In this document: piece after piece, positions 1 to 8,960 of the stretch | How the letters are laid out: every line of letters begins with the position of its first letter | Numbering within the stretch: position 1 is the first letter of the stretch | Assembly (NCBI RefSeq): GCF_016106035.1 | Contig: NZ_JADKPZ010000001.1 | Location: 1 to 64,000, forward strand | Length of the DNA stretch: 64,000 nucleotides | Source: Arcobacter vandammei | Lineage (GTDB): Bacteria; Campylobacterota; Campylobacteria; Campylobacterales; Arcobacteraceae | Direction of reading: 5' to 3' | The notes under the pieces: model-generated | The model's input: only the letters and a program-made list of their open reading frames with translations | Told to the model about the DNA's origin: nothing | Database searches by the model: none | Position numbers and translations under genes: made by a program

Positions 1-534
1 TGATACTGTTGATTTATCTACACTTATAATTGCAAATACTTCATCACCTTGATTTCCTGGATTATTTGGATCCTCTGGGTTTCCTGGTGTTCCTGGTTCA
101 TCTGTGATTGTACTTGTTGCTGTATCTTGTGTTCCAACTTTTATATTCTCAAACGATGTTACATCTTTATCTAAGTCTGTGATTTTTACTACTAAATCTT
201 CACTTCCTTCTGCAAACACATCATCTACTGTATTTACTGTAAATTCTGTACTACTATTTCCACCTGTTATTGTTACACTTGTTGGTCTTCCTGTTGTATC
301 CGTATCATTTGCAGCATCTCCACTCCAAGCTAGTTTTACTTCTATCTCTTTTCCAGCTGGTACTTTTACAGGGTTATTATTTTTATCTACTAATGTTACT
401 GTATATACTAAATCTCCACCTTCTGATACTGTTGATTTATCTACACTTATAATTGCAAATACTTCATCACCTTGATTTCCTGGATTATTTGGATCCTCTG
501 GGTTTCCTGGTGTTCCTGGTTCATCTGTGATTGT
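1..534 (-). repeat. 423-bp tandem repeat unit in the adhesin gene
   Basis: Bases 1-111 are identical to bases 424-534, giving a period of 423 bp or 141 codons. The repeat lies in frame within the adhesin and encodes a Calx-beta-type unit plus a proline/glycine linker. The array continues beyond the left edge. Near-perfect identity suggests recent unit expansion or gene conversion and makes the copy number likely to vary. Confidence 0.9.
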
Positions 535-2370
535 TGTATTTACTGGTGTTGTATCTACTGTTGATTTCTCAAACTGATCTAAGTTACTTACAGTTTTAAT
601 AGCTATATCAAACTCTTCAGTTCCTTCAGCATATACATCATCTACAGTTTTTACAACTACAGGTACTTCACTACTTCCTTTTGGAATTACTACACTTACA
701 GTCTCAACTATATCATCACCAGAAGCTGATTTATATGTATATGTAAACTCTACAGTTATAGGTTCTCTTGCAACTACTGGGTTTCCTTTATCATCTGTTA
801 AAGTTACTTTATATGTTGCATCTTCACCTTCTGTTACATTAGTATTTACACCTACTAATTTAACATTTACATTCTCTTTAACTCCTGGCTCTTCAGGGTC
901 TGTTGGATCTGTTGGAGTATCTTTATCATCATCAAGAATAGTTGATTCTATCTCTCTATCTCTTACTGTTAAATGTTCAAACTGATCTGCTCCAACTACT
1001 GTTGTTAAATCTTTATTTAATGTTACATTTAAAGTTTCTGTTTGTTCTGCATATACATCATCTACAGTATCTACTTTAAATGTTGTTTCACTACTTCCTT
1101 TTGGAACTGTTACTGTTTTTACTTCTACTATATCACTTCCATCTGCTGTTACATATTTATATACTACTTCAAATGTAATATCTTTATCAGCTTTTACTGC
1201 TCTTCCATAATCATCTGTTAATGTTACTTTATATTCAAAGCTATCACCCTCATATACTGTTGTTGTTACACCTATAATATCTACATTTACATTATCTCTT
1301 GTATTTGGAACACTTGGATCTTTTGGTTCATTTGGATCTGTTGGATCTACAGGGTTTGTTGGATCTACTGGTTGTGTAGGATCTACTGGTTCTGTTGGTA
1401 CATATGGTTTATCTTCATCAGTTATTGTTGTATTTACTGGTGTTTTATCAAGAGTTATCTCATCTGTAGAGTTTGTAGTAATCTCATCTATAGAAATTTC
1501 AAACTCTTCTGTTCCTTCATTATAAACATCATCTACTATTTCTATTTCAAACTCAATACCTGTTTCACCTTTTGGGATTGTAACACTCTTAACTTCTACT
1601 ATATCATCACCAGAAGCTGTTTTATATGTATACTTAAAAGTTACTGTTATATCTTCTGAAGCAATAATAGAATTACCATTTTCATCATATAAACCAACTT
1701 TATAGATAGCTTTATCCCCTTCAAGAACATCAACAACTTTTAAACCTTCTAATCTAATAATATATCTTGGAGCTTCTATTTCTTCAGCTGGTGTATCTCC
1801 AGTCTCAACAGGTAAAGAAGATATTTCTCTTGATAGATTTTCCCAAATTGCTGTTTCTTGAAGACCAAATAAAGAGTCATTTATAGAATCTGAAGAACCT
1901 ACTTTAATACCACTTGTTCTCGCAGTTCCCTCTCCACCAGCAGCAGCAGCTTCAAGAGTTTCAACCAAAGAAGCAAAGTCATTAACTAAAGCTAAGCTAT
2001 TAGGCTTATTAGAAATTAGAGCTTCTAAATTATCAATAATCTCACTACCATTAAATACTTTGTTATTTACAACACTATCAATATTTTGTTCATTTAAATC
2101 TTTATTTACTACAACTAATGTAGGATTTGACATACCATCTTTATTTGCATTTAAAAGTGGGACTATTCCATTTAAACTTACATTTACAGTTTTCCCATCA
2201 ACTTTAAAAGTAAAAGCTACAGATTTTTGATTATCTGTAAACTTCATAGTATAACTTGAGAATCCATTTGAGAAAATGAATTGTTGCCCTTTTTTAGCAC
2301 TAATGCTAAAGTCTTTATTTAGTTCAACTACCTTGCTTGAACCGTTTGCTTCTCTAATCGTCAATTTCAT
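1..2370 (-). CDS. LapA-like giant repetitive adhesin, N-terminal part
   Basis: This is the first 790 codons of a large surface protein that runs off the left edge of the window. The start at 2370 has a strong ribosome site (AGGAGCTTATT). The N-terminus lacks a classical signal peptide and resembles the retention module of LapA-type biofilm adhesins. A run of alanines then two glycines at residues 141-146 (EAAAAGGEG) fits the LapG cleavage pattern [TAP]AA[GV]. From about residue 190 there are Calx-beta-like repeats ending in TITDE or TILDD and linked by proline-rich spacers (PTDPTDP). It is probably exported by the adjacent type I system and held at the cell surface. The type I secretion signal would lie outside the window. 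The family call rests on architecture and neighbours. Confidence 0.8.
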   Translation of the reverse strand, partial: MKLTIREANGSSKVVELNKDFSISAKKGQQFIFSNGFSSYTMKFTDNQKSVAFTFKVDGKTVNVSLNGIVPLLNANKDGMSNPTLVVVNKDLNEQNIDSVVNNKVFNGSEIIDNLEALISNKPNSLALVNDFASLVETLEAAAAGGEGTARTSGIKVGSSDSINDSLFGLQETAIWENLSREISSLPVETGDTPAEEIEAPRYIIRLEGLKVVDVLEGDKAIYKVGLYDENGNSIIASEDITVTFKYTYKTASGDDIVEVKSVTIPKGETGIEFEIEIVDDVYNEGTEEFEISIDEITTNSTDEITLDKTPVNTTITDEDKPYVPTEPVDPTQPVDPTNPVDPTDPNEPKDPSVPNTRDNVNVDIIGVTTTVYEGDSFEYKVTLTDDYGRAVKADKDITFEVVYKYVTADGSDIVEVKTVTVPKGSSETTFKVDTVDDVYAEQTETLNVTLNKDLTTVVGADQFEHLTVRDREIESTILDDDKDTPTDPTDPEEPGVKENVNVKLVGVNTNVTEGEDATYKVTLTDDKGNPVVAREPITVEFTYTYKSASGDDIVETVSVVIPKGSSEVPVVVKTVDDVYAEGTEEFDIAIKTVSNLDQFEKSTVDTTPVNTTITDEPGTPGNPEDPNNPGNQGDEVFAIISVDKSTVSEGGDLVYTVTLVDKNNNPVKVPAGKEIEVKLAWSGDAANDTDTTGRPTSVTITGGNSSTEFTVNTVDDVFAEGSEDLVVKITDLDKDVTSFENIKVGTQDTATSTITDEPGTPGNPEDPNNPGNQGDEVFAIISVDKSTVS

Positions 2371-2470
2371 AATAAGCTCCTTGAAACATTTTTAGATTTA
2401 TATGCTTGTATTATAGATTAAAAAAGTCTCTAAAAAGTTTTTTTATGAAGAAATTTAGAAATTTGTAAAA

Positions 2471-2495
2471 AGATAATTGAAAAATTCAATTATCT
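2471..2495 (-). terminator. Terminator at the end of the secretion operon
   Basis: The 11-bp inverted repeat agataattgaa / ttcaattatct has a 3-nt loop and is followed on the minus strand by a T run. It overlaps the last codons of the membrane fusion gene and separates the secretion operon from the adhesin gene, which has its own ribosome site downstream. Confidence 0.7.
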
Positions 2496-4025
2496 TTCAT
2501 GAAGTGAGTCTTGTTTTACTTTTAAAATAGGTTTTAGTATAAAGTCCATTATAGTTTTTTTACCAGTTACTATATCAACTGTTGCAACCATTCCAGGAAT
2601 AATTGGAAGTTTTTTACCTCTTCTTTCAAGGTAATTTTTATCTGTTTTTACCAAAACTCTATAGTAACTTTTACCCTCTTTTGAATCTTTATCAACTATG
2701 GAATCGGCTGAAATTTCTATAATATGCCCTTCTAATCCACCATAAATTGAAAAGTCATAAGCTGTAATTTTAATTATTGCTTTTTGACTTGGATTTATAA
2801 ATGCAATATCTTTAGGGTCTATTTTTGCTTCAACAACCAAAGCATCACTTAAAGGAACAATTTCAACTAAATCAACTCCAGGTTGAACAACTCCCCCTAT
2901 TGTATTGAAATTCAACTGCTTTACAATTCCATCAACAGGAGAAGTAATTGTTGTTTTATCTACTTTATCTCTATCTCCTACAAGTTTAGCTTCAAATCGA
3001 TTTATTTGACTAACTGTTTTTTGTAACTCATTTGAAGCTTCACTTCTAAAAGTATTCAACTTTTCTTGGATTTTATTTCTTGCTTCTTGAATCGCATAAT
3101 TTGATCTTGTAATAGATAAATTTGCAGTATTTAAATCACCACTTGTTTGGTTATATTCTTTTTCCATATCAAGTAAATCAATATTTGATTTAATTTTTCT
3201 CTCAACTAATTGTTTAATTGTCTTTTTTTGCTCATCAATAAATCTTAAATTATCTCTTAATTTCTTAATTGTACTCTCAATTTCTCTTAGTTCTTGAACT
3301 TTTTGACTCTCTTGAGTAGCTAAAACACTAATAGAAGATTTCAACTCTCTATATCTATTTTCATAAAGCATTTTTTCATTTAAATCATATCTTGAGCTAT
3401 CTTCAAGTACTTTATCATCAAATTTTAATTCTTGTAAAGGAGCATTTATATCAACAACTGCTTCTTTTTCTAATCGTGATTTAAGTGCCAAAAGAGAAAG
3501 ATATTCTTGACGGCTCTCTTCTAATGTTGCTTGAAATCTTGTAGTATCAATTTTCATCAAAGGAGCATCAAACTTTACAGTATCTCCTTCTCTTACAAAT
3601 ATTTCAGAAATAATACCTCCATCAAGGGATTGAACAGTTTGTATTTTATCAGTTGGTATAACTTTTCCAGCACCTCTTGCTAACTCATCAATTTCAGCTA
3701 AAGTTGCCCACAGTAAGAAAACAGAAAAAACACCTACAACTATAGTAAATATAATTTTACTAACTAAACTAGACTCTTCATTCGCATGAGAATAATTTGT
3801 GTAAATAAAATCCAAATCCTCTTTTTCATTATACTTATCATCGCCTAAGCCATAAATAGCTTTTATATTATTTTTAAATTTATTAAAGATTGTATCTTTT
3901 TTCTTTTTTATAGGCTTTTGAGTAGGCTTTATTTTATTTGCAACAATTAGATGTTCATTCGCTTCTACTATATCAATATTTGTAGTTACAATATTTTGTT
4001 TTTCTAAATTTTCCATATCAATCAA
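2490..4025 (-). CDS. lapC: Type I secretion membrane fusion protein (HlyD/LapC family)
   Basis: This 511-aa periplasmic adaptor should bridge the inner-membrane ABC exporter and the TolC-like outer-membrane channel. It has a cytoplasmic N-terminal tail, one membrane segment at about residues 90-110, a biotinyl-lipoyl half motif (EIFVREGDTVKFDAPLMKID), a long coiled coil at about residues 165-345, and a second lipoyl half (TTITSPVDGIVKQL). The C-terminus carries the HlyD-type YYRVLVKTD and IPGMVATVDI stretches. It overlaps the ABC transporter gene by 8 nt, so the two are probably translationally coupled. An ATG at codon 4 is an alternative start. Secretion of the neighbouring adhesin is inferred from synteny. 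Confidence 0.92.
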   Translation of the reverse strand: MIDMENLEKQNIVTTNIDIVEANEHLIVANKIKPTQKPIKKKKDTIFNKFKNNIKAIYGLGDDKYNEKEDLDFIYTNYSHANEESSLVSKIIFTIVVGVFSVFLLWATLAEIDELARGAGKVIPTDKIQTVQSLDGGIISEIFVREGDTVKFDAPLMKIDTTRFQATLEESRQEYLSLLALKSRLEKEAVVDINAPLQELKFDDKVLEDSSRYDLNEKMLYENRYRELKSSISVLATQESQKVQELREIESTIKKLRDNLRFIDEQKKTIKQLVERKIKSNIDLLDMEKEYNQTSGDLNTANLSITRSNYAIQEARNKIQEKLNTFRSEASNELQKTVSQINRFEAKLVGDRDKVDKTTITSPVDGIVKQLNFNTIGGVVQPGVDLVEIVPLSDALVVEAKIDPKDIAFINPSQKAIIKITAYDFSIYGGLEGHIIEISADSIVDKDSKEGKSYYRVLVKTDKNYLERRGKKLPIIPGMVATVDIVTGKKTIMDFILKPILKVKQDSLHER

Positions 4026-6177
4026 CTTTTACAGTAAATACTTCATCTTTTGGTCCATCAACAATAATAGACCCATTTTCAATAATAATAACTCTATCAA
4101 CAAGCTGTAGGAGTGAAGTTTTATGTGTTACAACAATTAAAGTTTTATCAGAAACAATATTTTGAAGCCTATTTATAAATGCCTTTTCTGTTTGTCTATC
4201 CATAGAGTTTGTTGGCTCATCTAAAATAATAATTCCAGGATCTGAAATTAAAGCTCTAGCTAGTGTAATAGATTGTCTTTCTCCACCAGATAATCCATCT
4301 CCTCTCTCTCCAACAAGTAAATCATATCCAGCTTCATGTTTTCCCAAAAATTCATCAAGACCTGCAATTTTTGAAACTCTTAAAATCTCTTCATCTGAAA
4401 CATATTGCTCACCAATAGTAAGATTATCTTTAACTGTTCCCATAAATAAAAATGGCTCTTGTGGAACACTACCCATAGCATGTCTTAAATCAACAGGGTC
4501 TATTTGTCTAGTATCAAGACCATCAATCAAAACTGAACCTTTTGTTGGTTCATATAAATTCATTATTAATTTAAGTAAAGTAGATTTACCTGAACCAATT
4601 TTCCCTAAAATTGCAACTTTTTCACCCTGTTTTATCTTTAAATTAATATTTTTTAAAGTCTGATGATTTTGCTCTTTATATGAAAATTGAACATCTTTTA
4701 GCTCAATATCTCCTCTTAAATGTGGTCTGCTTATATATAATTTATCCTCTTTTTCAACAGGCATTTTCATAACTTCATCAATATTATTTAAAGATAGCAT
4801 TACTCTATCAAATCTTATAATCATACTAACAAGTTGTGCTATTGGTGCAATTACCCTTCCATTTAAAATCATAGAAGCAATAATAGCTCCCATAGTAATT
4901 TCACCCTCTTTTGCCAAATAAACACCAGCTGCAACAATTGCAATATTTGAGAATTGTGATAAAAAAGCTGTAAAATAAGTAACTGATTGAGATAAAAAAT
5001 GGCTTTTATCTGAGTAATGTGTAGTTTTATTTACAGAATTTACCCAATGTGTCTTCATTCTATTTTGAGCTTTTACACTTTTTATGATTTCCAAACCTGT
5101 AACAGCTTCGATTAAAGTTGTTTGCTTTATTTGGTCTTCTTTTACACTTTTCTCAATAATCTCTTTTAATGGCTTTTGAAAATACCAAGATAAAAGTATA
5201 GAAATAACAGCTGTTCCTATAGAGATATAAGCTAATGGACCACCAATAAAGAATATAACTGCAATAAATATAAATACAAATGGTAAATCAACAATTGTTG
5301 CAATTGTTGCACTTGTAAAAAATTCTCTAACACTTTCAAAAGATTGAATTCTACTTACAAATTGTCCTGTACTAGCTGGTTTTGCATCTAATCTAATATT
5401 TAGAAGGTGGTTAAATATATTATTTGACATAACAGTATCAGCTCTTTTTGCTGCAATTCCAAGAAAATAAGACCTTAAAACTTTTAGAAGTAAGTCAAAT
5501 ATCATAACTATAGAGATTCCTATAAATAATGCCCATAAAGTCTCAATTGCATTATTAGGTAAAACTCTATCATATACATTCATAGTAAATAGTGGTGTAG
5601 CTAAAATAAAGAGATTTATAAATAAAGATACAACTATCACTTGTTTATAAATATCTCTGTTTCTTTTTAAAGTTCCCCAAAACCACTCTTTTGGGTTCTC
5701 AACTTTTACCTCTTTTTCAATTCTATTATTAAAGTTATATTCAGGTTTTATAATAATTACTTCACCTGTATATTCTGATTCAAGTTTTTCAACCGTAATT
5801 TCTGTTTCACCACTACTTAAACCAGGAATTATTACCTGAGCTGTTCCATTTTTTAAATCATAATTCAACAAAACACAAGCTCTATTTTTATTTAAAATTA
5901 AAACAGATGGTAAGGCAAGTTTTGTAATATCTTTTAATTTTTCTCTATTTACAGTTCTTGTAGAAAATCCTATTCGTGAAGAGGCTTGATGAAACATAGC
6001 AATATTCATCGAAGTATTATGTATTGGTAATCCATAAGTTAGAGATTCAGCTGAAGTCTCTCTATTGTGGTATTTAGAAAGAAAAAGTAGACAACCTAAA
6101 AGGTCATCTACTTTTCTTCTATCTTTTAAGTTTCCAAGTGTTTCGTTCTCTAATTGGCTAGAGTATTTATTTTCCAA
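4018..6177 (-). CDS. lapB: Type I secretion ABC transporter (LapB family)
   Basis: This 719-aa exporter powers one-step secretion across both membranes. Residues about 25-150 form a C39 peptidase-like domain. Its family neighbours use such a degenerate domain for substrate docking rather than cleavage, and I see no convincing catalytic triad. The membrane domain with several hydrophobic helices follows at about residues 180-460. The nucleotide-binding domain has Walker A (GKIGSGKSTLLKL, about residue 527), the signature LSGGERQSITLARAL (about 629) and Walker B IIILDEP (about 650). It sits between the outer-membrane component and the fusion protein in one operon. Confidence 0.93.
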   Translation of the reverse strand: MENKYSSQLENETLGNLKDRRKVDDLLGCLLFLSKYHNRETSAESLTYGLPIHNTSMNIAMFHQASSRIGFSTRTVNREKLKDITKLALPSVLILNKNRACVLLNYDLKNGTAQVIIPGLSSGETEITVEKLESEYTGEVIIIKPEYNFNNRIEKEVKVENPKEWFWGTLKRNRDIYKQVIVVSLFINLFILATPLFTMNVYDRVLPNNAIETLWALFIGISIVMIFDLLLKVLRSYFLGIAAKRADTVMSNNIFNHLLNIRLDAKPASTGQFVSRIQSFESVREFFTSATIATIVDLPFVFIFIAVIFFIGGPLAYISIGTAVISILLSWYFQKPLKEIIEKSVKEDQIKQTTLIEAVTGLEIIKSVKAQNRMKTHWVNSVNKTTHYSDKSHFLSQSVTYFTAFLSQFSNIAIVAAGVYLAKEGEITMGAIIASMILNGRVIAPIAQLVSMIIRFDRVMLSLNNIDEVMKMPVEKEDKLYISRPHLRGDIELKDVQFSYKEQNHQTLKNINLKIKQGEKVAILGKIGSGKSTLLKLIMNLYEPTKGSVLIDGLDTRQIDPVDLRHAMGSVPQEPFLFMGTVKDNLTIGEQYVSDEEILRVSKIAGLDEFLGKHEAGYDLLVGERGDGLSGGERQSITLARALISDPGIIILDEPTNSMDRQTEKAFINRLQNIVSDKTLIVVTHKTSLLQLVDRVIIIENGSIIVDGPKDEVFTVKVD

Positions 6178-6191
6178 TTATTCCCTCTAAA

Positions 6192-7973
6192 TTATTTATG
6201 ATATTTGTCATAAAGTTTTTGGTGTTTAGATACATTATCAACATAAGGTTTTTGAGCTTTTACAGAAGCTGGTAAATTATCCATTGCAATATTTGCATCT
6301 TTTACTGATTTAAATATACCATATATAACCTTAGCACTTGCCATTTCAGGACCGAATGGGTATGTATATGTAGAGTTCGAATCTAAACCACTACTTCTTA
6401 CAAATCCATTAGCGGCATCAATACCTTCTGTTGTAGTAATATTGATCGTATAATATCCAGCTGGTGCTTCTTGAAAGCTTGCAAATTTTTCACTCTTAGC
6501 TGTTTGCTTAACTGGTGCTACAGGTGTAGGTGAATGATGCATTGGTTTTTCTACTACATTTTCTTGTTGAACTGGGGTATCTCCTAAAAGAGCTCTTAAT
6601 TCATCATTTGCTGTAATAGTATTTTGTGGCTCACCAGTTAAATTATTTAAAGCAACACCATTTGAACAACCATCATTAGCTGGAGATAAAACCGTATCTG
6701 TTAAAATTGAAAGTGATGATAAAATATCATAATAGTTTCTATATAACTCATACTCTCTATTAATCAAGCTTTTTTTAGCTTCATAAAGAACTGTTTGAGC
6801 ATCTAGTATATCTACAAATGTTCTAGTTCCAGATTCAAATTCACTTTTATAAACTTCAACAATATTTTCATTTGAAACTACATAATTTTTAAGAATATTA
6901 ATTCTATCTTTATTTTTTTGGTATCTCTCAAAATTTACTTTAATCTCTTCAACTACTTTATTTGTAATTGCATCTAATCTTTGCTTTTGTTCTGCTAAAA
7001 ATAGAGTTTCTTGCTCACTTACAGCTTTATCAGCTCCACCATTAAATAGATTCCAAGCTAAGTTTATTCTTCCAAAAGCTTGATTTTCTCTACCATTTTC
7101 ATTTAAAGATAAATCATTATCAGTTAAAGCCTTTAATTCTAAACTAAAATTTGGTAAGAATTTTGAATCAGCTTGAGCAATTTTTTCTCTTTGAGCTTTT
7201 ATTTTTTCAATTTGTTCTTTTATCTCATAGTTATTTAAAACTGCTTTTTCTACTAAATCTTGAAGATTATTTGGAATATTCGTTAAATCCATTTTTGGTC
7301 TACACTCATTACCTGCTGGTTCTTCTCCAACAAATCTTTTAAAAGTTGCAATTCTTGAATGCTTTAAATCTTGCTCTTCAATATATTTCTCTTTCATGAA
7401 GTTAAGTTTTCCCTCAGTTTCATAAGTCTCTAAGATTTCTCCACTTATAGACTCTTTCTCTTTAGCAATTCTAAGGTTGTCTTCATTTGTTTGAATCATA
7501 GATTTTGTAAGATTTAGCATCTCGTCATATTGAACTAATCCTGTATAAGCATTAACTGTTTCATATACGATATTTTGAATGTTATTATTTGATCTATATG
7601 TATTTGATAAATCATTGTGTTTTGCTTCTCTTATTTGAGCAGGAGTCAAATCACCATCATAAAGCATTTGATTAATAGCTATCCCTAAATTATAACCATC
7701 TTCTTGTTCTGAACCATTTTTATTAATTGTTTGGTCTTTATATTTTTTGTCAGAGTTACTTTTTTCTAATCTTCCATCTATATCTAATCTAGGAAGATAT
7801 TTAGCTTCTCTTTCATCAATATACTTTTTAAATGCCTCTTGATTCTTTTTCTCTGCAATAATCTCTGGATTATTGTTAAGTACTTTCTCTACATTATCTT
7901 TTAAACTTGCAGCTTGTATGCTAACACTTGCAAATAAAGATAGACAAATAACTTTTAAAGCTTTATGTTTCAT
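6192..7973 (-). CDS. lapE: TolC-like outer-membrane channel with C-terminal SPOR domain (LapE type)
   Basis: This 593-aa protein has a signal peptide (LKVICLSLFASVSIQAAS) followed by two outer-membrane efflux repeats rich in coiled coil, typical of TolC and LapE (for example LNLTKSMIQTNEDNLRIAKE-like and LDAQTVLYEAKKSLINRE-like helices). After a proline-rich linker (about residues 470-505), residues about 505-590 look like a SPOR domain, which binds peptidoglycan with denuded glycan strands. Ordinary TolC proteins lack this domain. The gene is first in the secretion operon, and the intergenic region upstream is shared with the divergent response regulator. Confidence 0.88.
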   Translation of the reverse strand: MKHKALKVICLSLFASVSIQAASLKDNVEKVLNNNPEIIAEKKNQEAFKKYIDEREAKYLPRLDIDGRLEKSNSDKKYKDQTINKNGSEQEDGYNLGIAINQMLYDGDLTPAQIREAKHNDLSNTYRSNNNIQNIVYETVNAYTGLVQYDEMLNLTKSMIQTNEDNLRIAKEKESISGEILETYETEGKLNFMKEKYIEEQDLKHSRIATFKRFVGEEPAGNECRPKMDLTNIPNNLQDLVEKAVLNNYEIKEQIEKIKAQREKIAQADSKFLPNFSLELKALTDNDLSLNENGRENQAFGRINLAWNLFNGGADKAVSEQETLFLAEQKQRLDAITNKVVEEIKVNFERYQKNKDRINILKNYVVSNENIVEVYKSEFESGTRTFVDILDAQTVLYEAKKSLINREYELYRNYYDILSSLSILTDTVLSPANDGCSNGVALNNLTGEPQNTITANDELRALLGDTPVQQENVVEKPMHHSPTPVAPVKQTAKSEKFASFQEAPAGYYTINITTTEGIDAANGFVRSSGLDSNSTYTYPFGPEMASAKVIYGIFKSVKDANIAMDNLPASVKAQKPYVDNVSKHQKLYDKYHK

Positions 7974-8134
7974 TTTGTCTCCATTCTAATTTTTTATGAA
8001 ATAATATTTATCGTTATAATAATAACTTTCAACTTAACTTTTGGTTAATTTTATCTTACTTATTCTTAAATATTATTAATTTATACTAAGCTTTATTATT
8101 ATATTATAATCAAAATATTTACAAAGAGGATATT

Positions 8135-8836
8135 TTGATTAACAATAACTACACAAAAATACTAAGTAATTTAAATATATTATATATAGAAGATGAGATA
8201 AAAATAAGAGAAAATGTAAAAGAAACTTTAAAACTTTTTTGCGAAAATATTTTTGATGTATCAAATATTGAAGAAGCAAAATCTATTTTAGAAAAACATA
8301 GAGTTGATATTATTATTTCAGATATAAACTTACCTGATATAAATGGTATAGAATTTATAAAAGAGTTCAGAAAAATAGACAAAAAAATCCCAATTATTAT
8401 TCTAAGTGCTTATACAGATAGAGATTTCCTACTAGAAGCTACAAAATTAAAACTAGCTGATTATCTTACAAAACCTATTGATTTTAAATCTTTACATTCT
8501 GCTCTTTATAAATGTGTTGATGATATTTTAGAAAATTCAAGATATATAATCTCTTTTAAAAATGGTATAGAGTTTAATGTTTTACATAAAAAACTTTTTT
8601 GTAAAGAAAAAAATGAAGAAGTACCTTTAACTTCAAAAGAGTTAGTTTTACTTGAATATTTAATAAATAACTCAAATAGAGTTTTATCTATTGATGAATT
8701 AAAAAATTATATTTGGGAAGATGAGCTAGAAGCAACTGAATCTGCATTTAAAAATTTATTAAATAAACTTAGAAATAAAATAGGGAAAGAGTCTATTTTA
8801 AATATTTCTGGTGTTGGTTATAGACTAGAATATTAA
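8135..8836 (+). CDS. OmpR/PhoB-family response regulator
   Basis: This 233-aa two-component regulator has an N-terminal receiver domain (phosphoacceptor Asp63 in IIISDINLPD, acidic pair E19/D20, conserved Thr/Ser in IIILSAY and Lys in YLTKPIDF). Its C-terminal winged-helix domain ends in the typical GVGYRLEY. The start is TTG at 8135, preceded by AAAGAGGA at 6-nt spacing. No histidine kinase gene is adjacent. The gene is divergent from the secretion operon, so it may control adhesin export. That link is inferred from position only. Confidence 0.9.
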   Translation: MINNNYTKILSNLNILYIEDEIKIRENVKETLKLFCENIFDVSNIEEAKSILEKHRVDIIISDINLPDINGIEFIKEFRKIDKKIPIIILSAYTDRDFLLEATKLKLADYLTKPIDFKSLHSALYKCVDDILENSRYIISFKNGIEFNVLHKKLFCKEKNEEVPLTSKELVLLEYLINNSNRVLSIDELKNYIWEDELEATESAFKNLLNKLRNKIGKESILNISGVGYRLEY

Positions 8837-8960
8837 AATTATTTGCTGTTTTGTTACAAATATAAACAATAAAATTTTACTTATGAAGAGCCAAAAAATA
8901 ATTATATTCTTTTAGTTATTTTTATAATACAATATTTGTATCTTATTTTAAGGGTTTATA

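Noticed and set aside
104-475. Plus-strand frames over the adhesin repeats
   Set aside because: They are reverse-strand shadows of the repetitive adhesin and lack ribosome sites.
1-2370. CRISPR-like array from the regular repeats
   Set aside because: The repeats are long, in frame and part of a protein gene; no short repeat-spacer pattern exists in the window.
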